Shown here in pieces: positions 27,085 through 34,591 of a DNA stretch of 43,866 nucleotides (the stretch's first letter is position 1; every line of letters begins with the position of its first letter). The notes under the pieces were generated by a model that worked only from the letters and a program-made list of their open reading frames with translations, did no database searches and had not been told where the DNA came from. A program made the position numbers and the translations under genes. Source of the stretch: an uncultured Prevotella sp. GTDB lineage: Bacteria > Bacteroidota > Bacteroidia > Bacteroidales > Bacteroidaceae. The DNA is taken from assembly GCA_900543585.1 (NCBI GenBank), contig UQRP01000023.1, forward strand, positions 1 through 43,866, in the 5' to 3' direction.

Positions 27085-27110
27085 GTTCGCCGAAATACAT
27101 TGCGGCGACC
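27085..27110. repeat. Hairpin repeat copy with one mismatch
   Basis: Between protease and capsid genes; GCCGAAATACATTGCGGC has A instead of C in the stem, and the 3' flank reads GACC instead of GCC. Confidence 0.85.
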
Positions 27111-27114
27111 TTCC

Positions 27115-28212
27115 TCACTCCTGGTAGTCCACGCCGAACTTCTGCTTATACAGGTCCTTGAAGGCCGCCATGTTCTTAGCCTTCAGCTCGCCAAGCTTGC
27201 CGGCCTTGTCCAGCTCATCCCAGCTCTTGCCCGTAAGGTCGCCGCTCTTGTCCTGGAACACGTCGGCTGCTCGCTTCTGGGTGGCCGGCATACTTTTCAG
27301 AAGCTCCTCGGTGTGCGCACGGTCGCTCGCCATAAGGCTCATGAAGACGGCCTTCTGCTCCTGGCTGATCTTGCCGTCGGCAATGGCCTTGTCAACCACC
27401 GCTTCCGTCTCCTTCTTCTTCAGCTCCGCAAGCTGAGCCTTATACTGGGCGTTGGCCTGCTCAAGGGCCTCGGCCTTCACAGCCTTGTTCTCCAACTCTC
27501 TGATGTGCGCCACTACCGCGCTGCTATCACGCTTGTCCTTAAAGGATGGGATAGCCTGAATGTCATCTATTAATGCCATGTCCTTATCTTTATTTGGCTC
27601 ATAGAGCCTGTTGTTAAAATAGTTGTATATCTCATCTGTCGTCTGAGGGACCGTCCCGGCAGCTTCCATGTCAAACAGACCGTCAGCCAATCCCATCTCC
27701 ACGGCATCTTCTGCGTCAATCCAGTGGTCGCTGCCGTCCATATATCTCGCCTTCACCTCTTCGGCGGTCATGCCGCAGCGCTGGGCGATCATCTCCGCAA
27801 GGTTCCCCTGGAGAGCTTCCATCTGAGCAGCCACCTGGCGTAGTTCCTCAGCATTGCCATAGGTGCCGCCGCTAACGTTGTGCAGCATCAGCTTCGCATA
27901 GGGCGACATATAAAGTGGCTTGCCGCAAAGGGCTATCACGGCCGCGATGCTCGCGGCCAGACCGTCAACATATATCGTCACGTCGCCCTCCGTCTGTTTC
28001 AGAGCATTGTATATCGCCATGCCCTCAAATACGTCGCCGCCGCGGCTGTTGATGCGTACCGCGATATGCTGATAAGTAGTGCTCACGGCAAGCAGCTCAC
28101 TCACCACGCGGCTGCTCTCCACCTTCTCCCCGTCGCCAACATCGCCATATAATAGTATCGTGGCCGTGTCGCCACTCGGAATAATGTTCAAAAATGTATG
28201 CTTCTTCGACAT
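27115..28212 (-). CDS. Prohead protease (ClpP/S14-like) with scaffold domain
   Basis: 365 residues from ATG 28,212 (MSKKHTFLNI). Residues 1-190 are a Clp-type serine protease: IAVRINSRGGDVFEGMAIYNAL, the catalytic Ser in GLAASIAAVIAL, the catalytic His in KLMLHNVSGGTYG, and a late acidic residue near DHWIDAEDAVEMGLAD. After a linker (YEPNKDKD) residues about 200-365 form a charged helical scaffold (ENKAVKAEALEQANAQYKAQLAELKKKE). This is the Mu I/Z arrangement. An internal ATG at 27,579 (MALIDDIQAIPSF), preceded by AT-rich sequence and AAGGA, could make the scaffold alone. It is the first gene of the minus-strand late operon. Confidence 0.9.
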   Translation of the reverse strand: MSKKHTFLNIIPSGDTATILLYGDVGDGEKVESSRVVSELLAVSTTYQHIAVRINSRGGDVFEGMAIYNALKQTEGDVTIYVDGLAASIAAVIALCGKPLYMSPYAKLMLHNVSGGTYGNAEELRQVAAQMEALQGNLAEMIAQRCGMTAEEVKARYMDGSDHWIDAEDAVEMGLADGLFDMEAAGTVPQTTDEIYNYFNNRLYEPNKDKDMALIDDIQAIPSFKDKRDSSAVVAHIRELENKAVKAEALEQANAQYKAQLAELKKKETEAVVDKAIADGKISQEQKAVFMSLMASDRAHTEELLKSMPATQKRAADVFQDKSGDLTGKSWDELDKAGKLGELKAKNMAAFKDLYKQKFGVDYQE

Positions 28213-28232
28213 AGTTTTCGATGTTTCTGCTC

Positions 28233-28365
28233 GCAAATTTCGTAACTTCTAACCAATCCTGCAAATCGCATTTTTATTTTATACGTAGCTGTGAATATAA
28301 TATCCGTAGCTACGGATAAAATAAAAATGCAATTTTGATGGTAGCTCCGTTATTACGAACTTTGC
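28233..28365. promoter_or_regulatory. Symmetrical divergent late promoter with 23-bp inverted repeat
   Basis: Between the protease gene (minus) and TerS (plus). Arms at 28,268-28,290 and 28,308-28,330 are complementary at 22 of 23 positions around a 17-base spacer. On each side is a Bacteroidota-like promoter: plus strand TTTG (28,334-28,337), 19 bases, GAACTTTG (28,357-28,364); minus strand TTTG (28,262-28,265), 20 bases, GAAATTTG (28,234-28,241). Both -7 boxes sit in the motif TTACGAnnTTTGC, whose starts are exactly 54 bases from the centre at 28,299. The first base of the -7 box is G instead of T, which suggests a need for an activator. Confidence 0.8.
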
Positions 28366-28393
28366 AGATAATACAATAAAAAGTTCCATCATT

Positions 28394-28837
28394 ATGCAGA
28401 AGACAAAAATTGACCGGAAGGACCTCGCCAAGACGCTCTACGTCAACGGTTCCTTCACTCAGGAGGAGATTGCCACTAAGGTCGGTACCACACGGCAGAC
28501 CGTTTCACGATGGATACGCGAGGGTTCCTGGGACCAGGTCAAGGCCTCATATACCATCACCCCCGAACAGATCCTCGCAGGGCTTAACAGACAGATCATA
28601 GAAATCAACAACAACGTCAACTCCCGGCCTGAGGGAGAGCGCTTCGCAACCGTTGCCGAGGCCGACACCCTCGCAAAGCTCGCGTCCTCCATCAAGAAAA
28701 TCGAGACCGACGCCGGCATTGCCGACATCGTCAACGTAGGCATCAAGTTCACAAACTGGCTCCGACAGACCGACCTCGACCTCGCAAAGAGGTTCTCTGA
28801 CCTCCTCGACGCTTTCATCAAGGATCAGCTCAAGTAG
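28394..28837 (+). CDS. Terminase small subunit (HTH, DUF1804-like)
   Basis: 147 residues. The N-terminus has a clear helix-turn-helix: LAKTLYVNGSFTQEEIATKVGTTRQTVSRWIREGSWDQ, followed by a helical linker and C-terminal oligomerisation helices (ATVAEADTLAKLASSIKKIE, DLDLAKRFSDLLDAFIKDQLK). First gene of the plus-strand late operon, 52 bases before the large terminase gene, with a hairpin repeat in between. It should recognise the packaging site near a prophage end and bring it to the large subunit. Confidence 0.85.
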   Translation: MQKTKIDRKDLAKTLYVNGSFTQEEIATKVGTTRQTVSRWIREGSWDQVKASYTITPEQILAGLNRQIIEINNNVNSRPEGERFATVAEADTLAKLASSIKKIETDAGIADIVNVGIKFTNWLRQTDLDLAKRFSDLLDAFIKDQLK

Positions 28838-28846
28838 CACCGTCCC

Positions 28847-28871
28847 GTTCGCCGCATTACAATGCGGCGCC
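28847..28871. repeat. Hairpin repeat copy, alternative stem version
   Basis: Core GCCGCATTACAATGCGGC: the middle A-T pair of the AT part is flipped to T-A relative to the main version, so the stem stays intact. Lies between terminase subunit genes. Confidence 0.9.
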
Positions 28872-28888
28872 CTAAAACATAATCATCT

Positions 28889-30418
28889 ATGACATTAGAA
28901 GACAGAAAAGCACTCCAGCGTTGGGAGGAGCATCACAAAGCCCTCGCCGCCGACATTCCCGTCGACAGCTCGCTATCGCAAAAGGACATCATCATTCAGC
29001 GTGAGCGCCTGGAGAAGGACCCCGTAGAATGGATTCGATACTTCTTCCCGAAGTACGCCCGTTACCCATTCGCGCCGTTCCATGTCCGGGCCATCAACCG
29101 CATCACCTCCAACCCCGACTGGTACGAGGTACTCTCGTGGTCCCGTGAGCTCGCAAAGTCCACAGTAGCCATGTTCATCATCATGTACCTGGCTCTTACC
29201 GGGCAAAAGAAGTTCGTAGTTCTCGCCTCCGCTACCATCGACTCCGCACGACGACTCCTCGCGCCGTTCAAGATAAACTTCGAGTCCAACCCTCGCATCC
29301 GCCAGTTCTACGGCCAGCAGGTAACCATCGGACAGTGGACCGACACAGATTTCCTCGCTCGTTGTGGTGCCAAGTTCGTTGCCGTCGGTGCAGGGTCCGC
29401 ACCTCGTGGTGCACGTAACGAGAACGTCCGGCCCGACATCATCTACATGGACGACTTCGACACCGACGAGGACTGCCGCAACCCTGACACCGTCAAGAAG
29501 AAGTGGGACTGGTTCGAAGGGGCCCTTTACCCTACGCGCTCTATCTCTGAGCCCACCCTCATCCTCTGGTGCGGTAACATCATCGCAAAGGATTGTTGCA
29601 TACGGCGTGCCGGGCAGAAGGCAAACCACTGGGACATAGTAAACATCCGGGATAAGAACGGCCATTCCACGTGGCCTGAGAAAAACACAGAGGCCGACAT
29701 CGACCGCGTCCTGGCCAACATATCGTCAAAGAACGCCCAGGCTGAGTATTTCAACAACCCCGTTTCCGAAGGGCAGATCTTCCATGCTCTCCCTTACGGC
29801 AAGGTGCCCGCGCTCTCCAAGTTTCCCTTCCTCGTCATCTATGGTGACCCGGCTTATTCCAATGCACGTGTCAAGGCTGACTCTACCAAGGCTGTATGGC
29901 TCGTAGGAAAGCTCCACGGCGTCTACTACATAATAAAGGGCTTCGTTGCCCTCGCGCTCAATGCGCAGTTCATCGACTGGTACTACCAGCTACTCGAATA
30001 TGTAGCCGGACGCACCACCGTCTACTGCTACATCGAGAACAACTCCCTACAGAACCCGTTCTTCCAGCAGGTTCTCAAACCGCTCGTCTACGAGGAAAAC
30101 CGAAAGCGGCATACCGAGCTGCATATCTGTGAGGATGCTGGAAAGAAAGCCGAGAAAGCCACGCGCATCGAAGCTTCTCTGGAGCCTATCGATCGCAACG
30201 GTCAGTGGATATTCAATGAGCGTGAGGCCGACAACCCACACATGCAGGAGTTGCGCACACAGTTCCAGCTCTTCGAGATGACTATGCCGTACCCGGCCGA
30301 CGGACCCGACTGCATCGAGGGCGCCTTCTCCATCCTCCGCAAGAAGACCACCGAGCTACAACCGCCCGTAACCGTCTCCTACAAGGAACTCAACGAGAAC
30401 AACCCCTACCGAATGTAA
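28889..30418 (+). CDS. Terminase large subunit
   Basis: 509 residues. Residues about 90-100 (WSRELAKSTVAMF) are the degenerate Walker A of Mu gp28-type terminases; IIYMDDFDTDED near 190 is Walker B with the catalytic Glu/Asp; LILWCGN near 225 is the coupling motif. The nuclease domain (RNase H fold) begins with VIYGDPAYSN near 310 and continues with CYIENNSLQNPF and a later acidic patch (PADGPDCIEGAFSIL). It packages DNA into the prohead; in Mu-like phages by headful mechanism starting from the integrated prophage end and running into host DNA. YMDDF here is Walker B, not a reverse transcriptase motif. Confidence 0.93.
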   Translation: MTLEDRKALQRWEEHHKALAADIPVDSSLSQKDIIIQRERLEKDPVEWIRYFFPKYARYPFAPFHVRAINRITSNPDWYEVLSWSRELAKSTVAMFIIMYLALTGQKKFVVLASATIDSARRLLAPFKINFESNPRIRQFYGQQVTIGQWTDTDFLARCGAKFVAVGAGSAPRGARNENVRPDIIYMDDFDTDEDCRNPDTVKKKWDWFEGALYPTRSISEPTLILWCGNIIAKDCCIRRAGQKANHWDIVNIRDKNGHSTWPEKNTEADIDRVLANISSKNAQAEYFNNPVSEGQIFHALPYGKVPALSKFPFLVIYGDPAYSNARVKADSTKAVWLVGKLHGVYYIIKGFVALALNAQFIDWYYQLLEYVAGRTTVYCYIENNSLQNPFFQQVLKPLVYEENRKRHTELHICEDAGKKAEKATRIEASLEPIDRNGQWIFNEREADNPHMQELRTQFQLFEMTMPYPADGPDCIEGAFSILRKKTTELQPPVTVSYKELNENNPYRM

Positions 30419-30443
30419 CATCAATTATCATCATCGGCGTTAC

Positions 30444-30468
30444 GTTCGCCGCATTACAATGCGGCGTC
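30444..30468. repeat. Hairpin repeat copy, alternative stem version
   Basis: GCCGCATTACAATGCGGC again, in the gap between large terminase and the Gp36-like gene. Confidence 0.9.
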
Positions 30469-30494
30469 ATCGCCCGACATAAAAATGAATTATT

Positions 30495-30935
30495 ATGAGC
30501 AACTTTATAACCACTGCTGACTACGACGCCAGCATCCATGCCGAGATCCTCGACCAGCTACTCAGAAAGGACTCGCCCTCTTACGACCCGCAGATAGTCG
30601 AGATCTGTGAGGACCGAGCCATCGCTGAGATGCGCTCCTATCTCGACAAAATCTATGATTGCGACAAAATCTTCAGCGCAACTGGTTCCGACCGGCATCC
30701 GCTAATCCTAATGTTCGCACTCGACATCACCATCTATCACATCTTCTGTCAGCACAACCCCTACAAGATGTCCAAGATCCGGCAGGACCGTTACGACCGA
30801 GCCATCAATTGGCTAAAGGGCGTCATGGACGGCGACGTGACCATCGACGGGGCTCCGCGTCTACCCGACGACAACCTCGCTTCTAATTCGAGATGGCAAA
30901 TCAACGCCTCTGGACTACGCCCAACCCTATTGTAG
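30495..30935 (+). CDS. Gp36-like head-tail connector protein (DUF1320)
   Basis: 146 residues. MSNFITTADYDASIHAEILDQLLR, followed by EICEDRAIAEMRSYLDKIYDCDKIF and IHTIYHIF-type helices (MFALDITIYHIFCQHNP), is the typical helical fold of DUF1320/Mu gp36 proteins, which form part of the head completion ring below the portal. The C-terminal region (GDVTIDGAPRLPDD...NSRWQINASGLRP) is a flexible tail. It lies between terminase and portal, as in other Bacteroidota Mu-like phages. Confidence 0.8.
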   Translation: MSNFITTADYDASIHAEILDQLLRKDSPSYDPQIVEICEDRAIAEMRSYLDKIYDCDKIFSATGSDRHPLILMFALDITIYHIFCQHNPYKMSKIRQDRYDRAINWLKGVMDGDVTIDGAPRLPDDNLASNSRWQINASGLRPTLL

Positions 30936-30939
30936 CCCA

Positions 30940-31010
30940 CCTCTCTATGCCTTCTATTATTTCTATAGCATCTATAGCTCCTATCAAAATCTATAGCTTC
31001 TATAAAAACC
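30940..31010. repeat. CTATAG-rich short repeat array
   Basis: The 95-base gap before the portal gene is filled by irregular copies of TTTCTATAGC/TCTATAGCTC. Related to the arrays at 17,588 and 36,151. Confidence 0.75.
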
Positions 31011-31030
31011 CTACAAAAATTTAGAAAATC

Positions 31031-32449
31031 ATGAGCAAGAAAAATACGCTTCGCAAAAATTCCAAATCAGTTAAGCATATCTCACAGGGCGGATTCCGCG
31101 ACAACGGCTTCCGGCAGCTGCCCGACGTAGTCCTACAAATGCCGCAGATATTCCTCTTCGACATGCGAGACTACATGCAGTCCCTTGAAGCGGCTAAGCA
31201 GATCGACTATCCCTCCCGCACGCGACTCTACGACATGTACGAGTCGGCGCAGCTCGACCTCCACCTCATGGGTGTCCTCGCCAAGCGCCTTCGCGGTGTT
31301 ACACAGCTCCCCATGGAGTTCCATCGCAACGGAAAGGTCGACGAGCAGCTCTCCGCACAGCTCCGTTCCCCATGGTTCAAGCAGCTCCGTAAGGACATCA
31401 TCCTCTCCGAGTTCTGGGGATTCTCGCTCTTCCAGTTCTATCTCGACGACGAAGGAAACATCCGTTACGACCTCATCGACCGCAAACACTACGACCCGGT
31501 AAGGAAAAAACTCCTTCGCTTCCAGGGCGACCAGGACGGCGTTTCCATCGAACAGTTCCCCAACATGCTCTTCGTCGGCTCTGAGCGTGGCTTAGGCATC
31601 TTTGCCGAACTCCTGCCCGCCGTCCTCTACAAGCGCGGCGACATGTCCGACTGGGCGCAGTTCTGCAACATCTTCGGCATGCCTATACGGGAGTACACCT
31701 ACGATGCCGGAGATGAGGAGGCACGACGACAGCTCTTAAAGGACGCGCGGCAGCAGGGTGCCAATGCCGTCTACATACACCCCGACGGCTCCACGCTCAA
31801 CCTCGTGGAGGCGGGCAACAAGACGGGTTCCTCCGACCTCTACAAGACCTTTGCCGACTACTGGGACTCCAAAATCTCCATCCGCGTCCTTGGCAACACC
31901 CTCACCACCGATGCTCACGACACGGGAACGCAAGCCCTCGGTACCGTTCACAAGCAGGAGGAGGACGACATGAACGCCGACGACCGTGACTTCATTCTCG
32001 ACGTCCTCAACTACTACATGACGCCTATCTTCCAAAACCTCGGCTTCAATGTCGACGGGGGCGAGTTCGTCTATGCCGCAAAAGAGAAGATAGAGCCCAC
32101 GAAGCAGCTCACCATCGTCCAGGGGCTAAAGAACATGGGACTCCCCATGGACGACGACTGGCTCTATGAGACATTTGGCATCGAGAAGCCAAAGGACTAC
32201 GATCAGCAGAAGGCCGACGCTCCTGCCATCAACCAGGCACTCTCCCAAAAGCTCAACGACGACAGCAAGGATGACGACAGCAAGGACAGCAAAAATGGCA
32301 ACGATGATTCATCATCGCCTATTAACGCCCATCAAAGCCCATCCGAGCCCAATAACAACCACCCTTCAAACGCTGCTCAAACAACCTTCAAATCCCGTTT
32401 GAAGCGTTTTTTCGCAGTAGCCCCGAAAGGGGCCGACACCGACTTCTGA
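31031..32449 (+). CDS. Portal protein (DUF935, Mu gp29-like)
   Basis: 472 residues. YPSRTRLYDMYESAQLDLHLMGVLAKRLRGVTQLPM, ILSEFWGFSLFQFYLDDEGNIRYDLIDRKHYDP and WAQFCNIFGMPIREYTYDAGDEEARRQLL are the standard DUF935 blocks; LGNTLTTDAHDTGTQALGTVHKQEEDDMNADDRDF is the clip/crown part. The C-terminal 80 residues are low complexity (Asp/Ser/Asn/Pro rich) and disordered. It forms the dodecameric DNA channel at the head vertex. Its TGA overlaps the inferred CTG start of MuF (CTGA), suggesting translational coupling. Confidence 0.92.
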   Translation: MSKKNTLRKNSKSVKHISQGGFRDNGFRQLPDVVLQMPQIFLFDMRDYMQSLEAAKQIDYPSRTRLYDMYESAQLDLHLMGVLAKRLRGVTQLPMEFHRNGKVDEQLSAQLRSPWFKQLRKDIILSEFWGFSLFQFYLDDEGNIRYDLIDRKHYDPVRKKLLRFQGDQDGVSIEQFPNMLFVGSERGLGIFAELLPAVLYKRGDMSDWAQFCNIFGMPIREYTYDAGDEEARRQLLKDARQQGANAVYIHPDGSTLNLVEAGNKTGSSDLYKTFADYWDSKISIRVLGNTLTTDAHDTGTQALGTVHKQEEDDMNADDRDFILDVLNYYMTPIFQNLGFNVDGGEFVYAAKEKIEPTKQLTIVQGLKNMGLPMDDDWLYETFGIEKPKDYDQQKADAPAINQALSQKLNDDSKDDDSKDSKNGNDDSSSPINAHQSPSEPNNNHPSNAAQTTFKSRLKRFFAVAPKGADTDF

Positions 32450-33867
32450 TCGACTCACTCTACTACGGCGCTTCCTGCCCCTGCTGTAGCAGCCGCACGT
32501 CCCGTTCGCCGCAATACATTGCGGCGCCCCATATCTCCAACGCCGCCTCAGCGGCCATCTCCATCGATGCCGACGTCCTCGCCTCTTTTCTCCGCAAGAT
32601 CTACGATGGCTTCGACACCTCCACCCAGATAGAGCCTTCCATCTGGCGTGAGGTTCTCCGTGTCATCAACTCCGCTACCGTCGAAGGGCTCTCCCAGTCC
32701 TCCAACCGCTCCCTCTCCGACGACTTCCTCGCTGCACTTCGCCACTCCAACGAGATCTTCGCTGCTTTCAAAGTCCACCAGATGGGCTCCGACATGGCTG
32801 CAAAGCTTCTCGACGCCAACGGCCACTTAAAGCCGTTCCGGCAGTGGCTCAATGATGTCTCTTCCATTTCCACCCACCACTGTGGAGCATGGCTCCGCAC
32901 AGAGTACGACACTGCCGTCATCCGGGCTCATAACGCGGCCGACTGGCAGTCGTTCCTACGCAACAAGGATGTCATGCCAAACCTCCGGTGGATGCCCACA
33001 ACATCCCCAAATCCGGAGTCTTCACATCGGAAGTTTTGGGAAAAGAAGCTCACACTCCCTGTCGACGACCCCTTCTGGTCCAAGCATCACCCTGGCGACC
33101 GCTGGAACTGCAAATGCTCCCTCGAACAGACCGACGATCCCGTCAACCGTCCCGATGACCTCGACGGCGTTGACCCACCACAGCGCGGTCTCGAGAACAA
33201 TCCCGGAAAGGATGGTCATACATTCAGTGACAATCATCCATATTTCCCTTCAGGTTGTGGAAAATGTCCATTCAATAATGGTTTCAAGAATAAGATGCAG
33301 ACATTCTTTATCAATGAAGGTAAACATTGTTATTCTTGCCAAAAAGTAGATGCTAATCTTCCTACGGAGAAGAAGGATAAAAGAAAGCAAGAATATATCG
33401 AATACAAGAAGAATCCTTCGTACAAGGATGTGGAATTTGATGTAAGTAGTGGAGGTCTTAAAGCAACGCATGTAGAGCACAATCTTGACAAGAAAAAAGG
33501 ATGGTACGAGACCAAGGTACAAGAAGTTGGATATAAAAATGGGCACAAGGTCATCCTTGAAAAAGAAAATCACGCCGTAATGTATAAGAAAAATACTGAA
33601 GGAACATGGGATGATAAACTCTTTGAGATTGCTGGTGCAGAAACAGCTCTTCCAAGTAATATCAGAAACGCATTGAAGCATTGTGCTACAAAGCCTGATG
33701 CAGAAATTGCAGTCATATTCTTCCCTAACGACAACTTTGATATAAAAAACTTTAATTTGGGATATAAAAAATTCAAAGGATTGAAGGGTACTTCCCAATA
33801 TCGAAAGTTCAAGGTAATTTATTGCCTTTGTAAAGATAGAGTATTGCTAACAAAAAAGCCAGGGTGA
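32446..33867 (+). CDS. MuF minor head protein fused to a C-terminal toxin-like nuclease domain
   Basis: About 473 residues. The frame is open from 32,356 but has no ATG, GTG or TTG before 32,782; MuF-like sequence (LYYGASCPCC, then SFLRKIYDGFD, SIWREVLRVINSATVEGLSQSS) starts right after the portal gene, so CTG 32,446 overlapping the portal TGA is the best start. Residues about 110-280 are the MuF core (WLRTEYDTAVIRAHNAADW, RWMPTTSPNPESSHR, HHPGDRWNCKCS). From about 33,240 the DNA turns AT-rich and encodes a separate domain: THVEHNLDKKKGWYETKVQEVG, KVILEKENHAVMY, LFEIAGAETALPSNIRNALKHC, AVIFFPND. This resembles CdiA-CT/BECR-fold nucleases carried by MuF proteins and other polymorphic toxins. 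A Cys cluster (CGKCPF, CYSCQ) joins the two. No immunity gene is visible. Confidence 0.85.
   Translation: MIDSLYYGASCPCCSSRTSRSPQYIAAPHISNAASAAISIDADVLASFLRKIYDGFDTSTQIEPSIWREVLRVINSATVEGLSQSSNRSLSDDFLAALRHSNEIFAAFKVHQMGSDMAAKLLDANGHLKPFRQWLNDVSSISTHHCGAWLRTEYDTAVIRAHNAADWQSFLRNKDVMPNLRWMPTTSPNPESSHRKFWEKKLTLPVDDPFWSKHHPGDRWNCKCSLEQTDDPVNRPDDLDGVDPPQRGLENNPGKDGHTFSDNHPYFPSGCGKCPFNNGFKNKMQTFFINEGKHCYSCQKVDANLPTEKKDKRKQEYIEYKKNPSYKDVEFDVSSGGLKATHVEHNLDKKKGWYETKVQEVGYKNGHKVILEKENHAVMYKKNTEGTWDDKLFEIAGAETALPSNIRNALKHCATKPDAEIAVIFFPNDNFDIKNFNLGYKKFKGLKGTSQYRKFKVIYCLCKDRVLLTKKPG
32504..32528. repeat. Hairpin repeat copy inside the MuF coding frame
   Basis: Main version of the repeat, read as SRSPQYIAA in the MuF frame between CPCCSS and HISNAA. 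The only copy inside a gene. Confidence 0.88.
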
Positions 33868-33920
33868 AAACCCTGGCCGGAATGGGGGACGTGTCCCAAA
33901 AGGGATTAAACGCTCCCCCC
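33852..33920 (-). ncRNA. Small RNA gene (about 70 nt) antisense to the end of the toxin gene
   Basis: A consensus promoter on the minus strand is followed by a short G-rich transcript that ends in a textbook terminator: stem GCCAGGG/CCCTGGC (33,858-33,864 and 33,871-33,877), six-base loop, then six T (complement of 33,852-33,857). The 5' part can fold: GGGGGA pairs with TCCCCC and encloses a CCC-TTTT-GGG hairpin. The terminator overlaps the MuF stop codon, so the last nucleotides are antisense to the toxin mRNA. The same hairpin lacks a T-run on the plus strand. A 25-codon leaderless frame (starts MWGERLIPFG) runs through the RNA; I consider it chance. RNA class unknown. Confidence 0.72.
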
Positions 33921-33926
33921 ACATTG

Positions 33927-33957
33927 CAAATATACTTATTCTTTTTGAATCTGCAAA
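33927..33957 (-). promoter_or_regulatory. Consensus Bacteroidota promoter of the small RNA
   Basis: On the minus strand TTTG (complement of 33,954-33,957), exactly 19 bases, TATATTTG (complement of 33,927-33,934). This is a perfect match to the TTTG-N19-TAnnTTTG promoter pattern, unlike the phage late promoters whose -7 box starts with G. It should be active in the lysogen. Confidence 0.78.
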
Positions 33958-33979
33958 CAAAAATAAGAAATTTTTCATC

Positions 33980-34591
33980 ATGGACGCAAAAAACATTCAA
34001 TTCCTCGTCGAAAAGGCGAAAAACGACATCCTACGGGAGGTCAACGACCGACTTCCGCGAAAGGTAGGCATCACCGCCGTCAACCACTTCCGGCAGAACT
34101 TCCGAGACGCTGGCTTCCGCGATGGTGGCATCCGACCATGGCAGCGCACGAAAAGGCAGGACTCAAAATCCCCCGATGCTAAGTACACGCCGCTCACCTC
34201 ACGCCGAGACCACCTCATGCGGTCCATCGAGTTCCAAGCACAGCCCGGGCAGGTCGTCATCTCCGACCCAGTCCCCTATGCGGCCATCCACAACGATGGG
34301 GGAGACATCTCTACGCACCCTACAGTCACGCCGAAGCTTCGCAAATACGCTTGGCACATGGTCTACTCCCTCGCCGCATCCCAGGGCAAGCTCCCCAAGA
34401 CCCTTCCTACAGAGGCCGCCAAGTGGAAGGCTCTCGCCTTGACAAAGAAGACTAAGCTTTCCGTCCACGCCCACATTCCGCAGCGTCAGTTCATAGGCGA
34501 CTCGCAGGATCTCACTCAGAAACTCAACACAATTATCAATAACTCTTTAAAAACAATAAAAGATGGAATCATTGCTCTTGCCAATCATTAA
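33980..34591 (+). CDS. Phage virion morphogenesis protein (Mu gpG-like)
   Basis: 203 residues. KNIQFLVEKAKNDILREVNDRLPRKVGITAVNHFRQNFRDAGFRDGG, SRRDHLMRSIEFQAQPGQVVISDPVPYAAIHNDGG and HIPQRQFIGDS are hallmark blocks of the virion morphogenesis (gpG/tail completion) family; the last motif is the conserved 'pR.fig.s'. These proteins act in head completion or head-tail joining. The gene resumes the high-GC composition after the AT-rich toxin/sRNA segment. It overlaps the next gene by 29 bases. Confidence 0.88.
   Translation: MDAKNIQFLVEKAKNDILREVNDRLPRKVGITAVNHFRQNFRDAGFRDGGIRPWQRTKRQDSKSPDAKYTPLTSRRDHLMRSIEFQAQPGQVVISDPVPYAAIHNDGGDISTHPTVTPKLRKYAWHMVYSLAASQGKLPKTLPTEAAKWKALALTKKTKLSVHAHIPQRQFIGDSQDLTQKLNTIINNSLKTIKDGIIALANH

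Noticed and set aside
29447..29475. YMDDF motif suggesting a reverse transcriptase of a diversity-generating retroelement
   Set aside because: It lies in the large terminase as Walker B (IIYMDDFD), and no reverse transcriptase frame exists in the window.
33250..33798. 182-aa minus-strand hydrophobic frame opposite the toxin domain, as a possible immunity protein
   Set aside because: It is the complement of Lys-rich coding sequence, which always reads as Phe/Ile/Leu-rich; no start context, and the small-RNA terminator lies upstream of it.
33809..34000. 63-aa minus-strand frame across the small-RNA promoter
   Set aside because: Its start lies upstream of the promoter and its frame crosses promoter, RNA and terminator, so it would not be made from this transcript.
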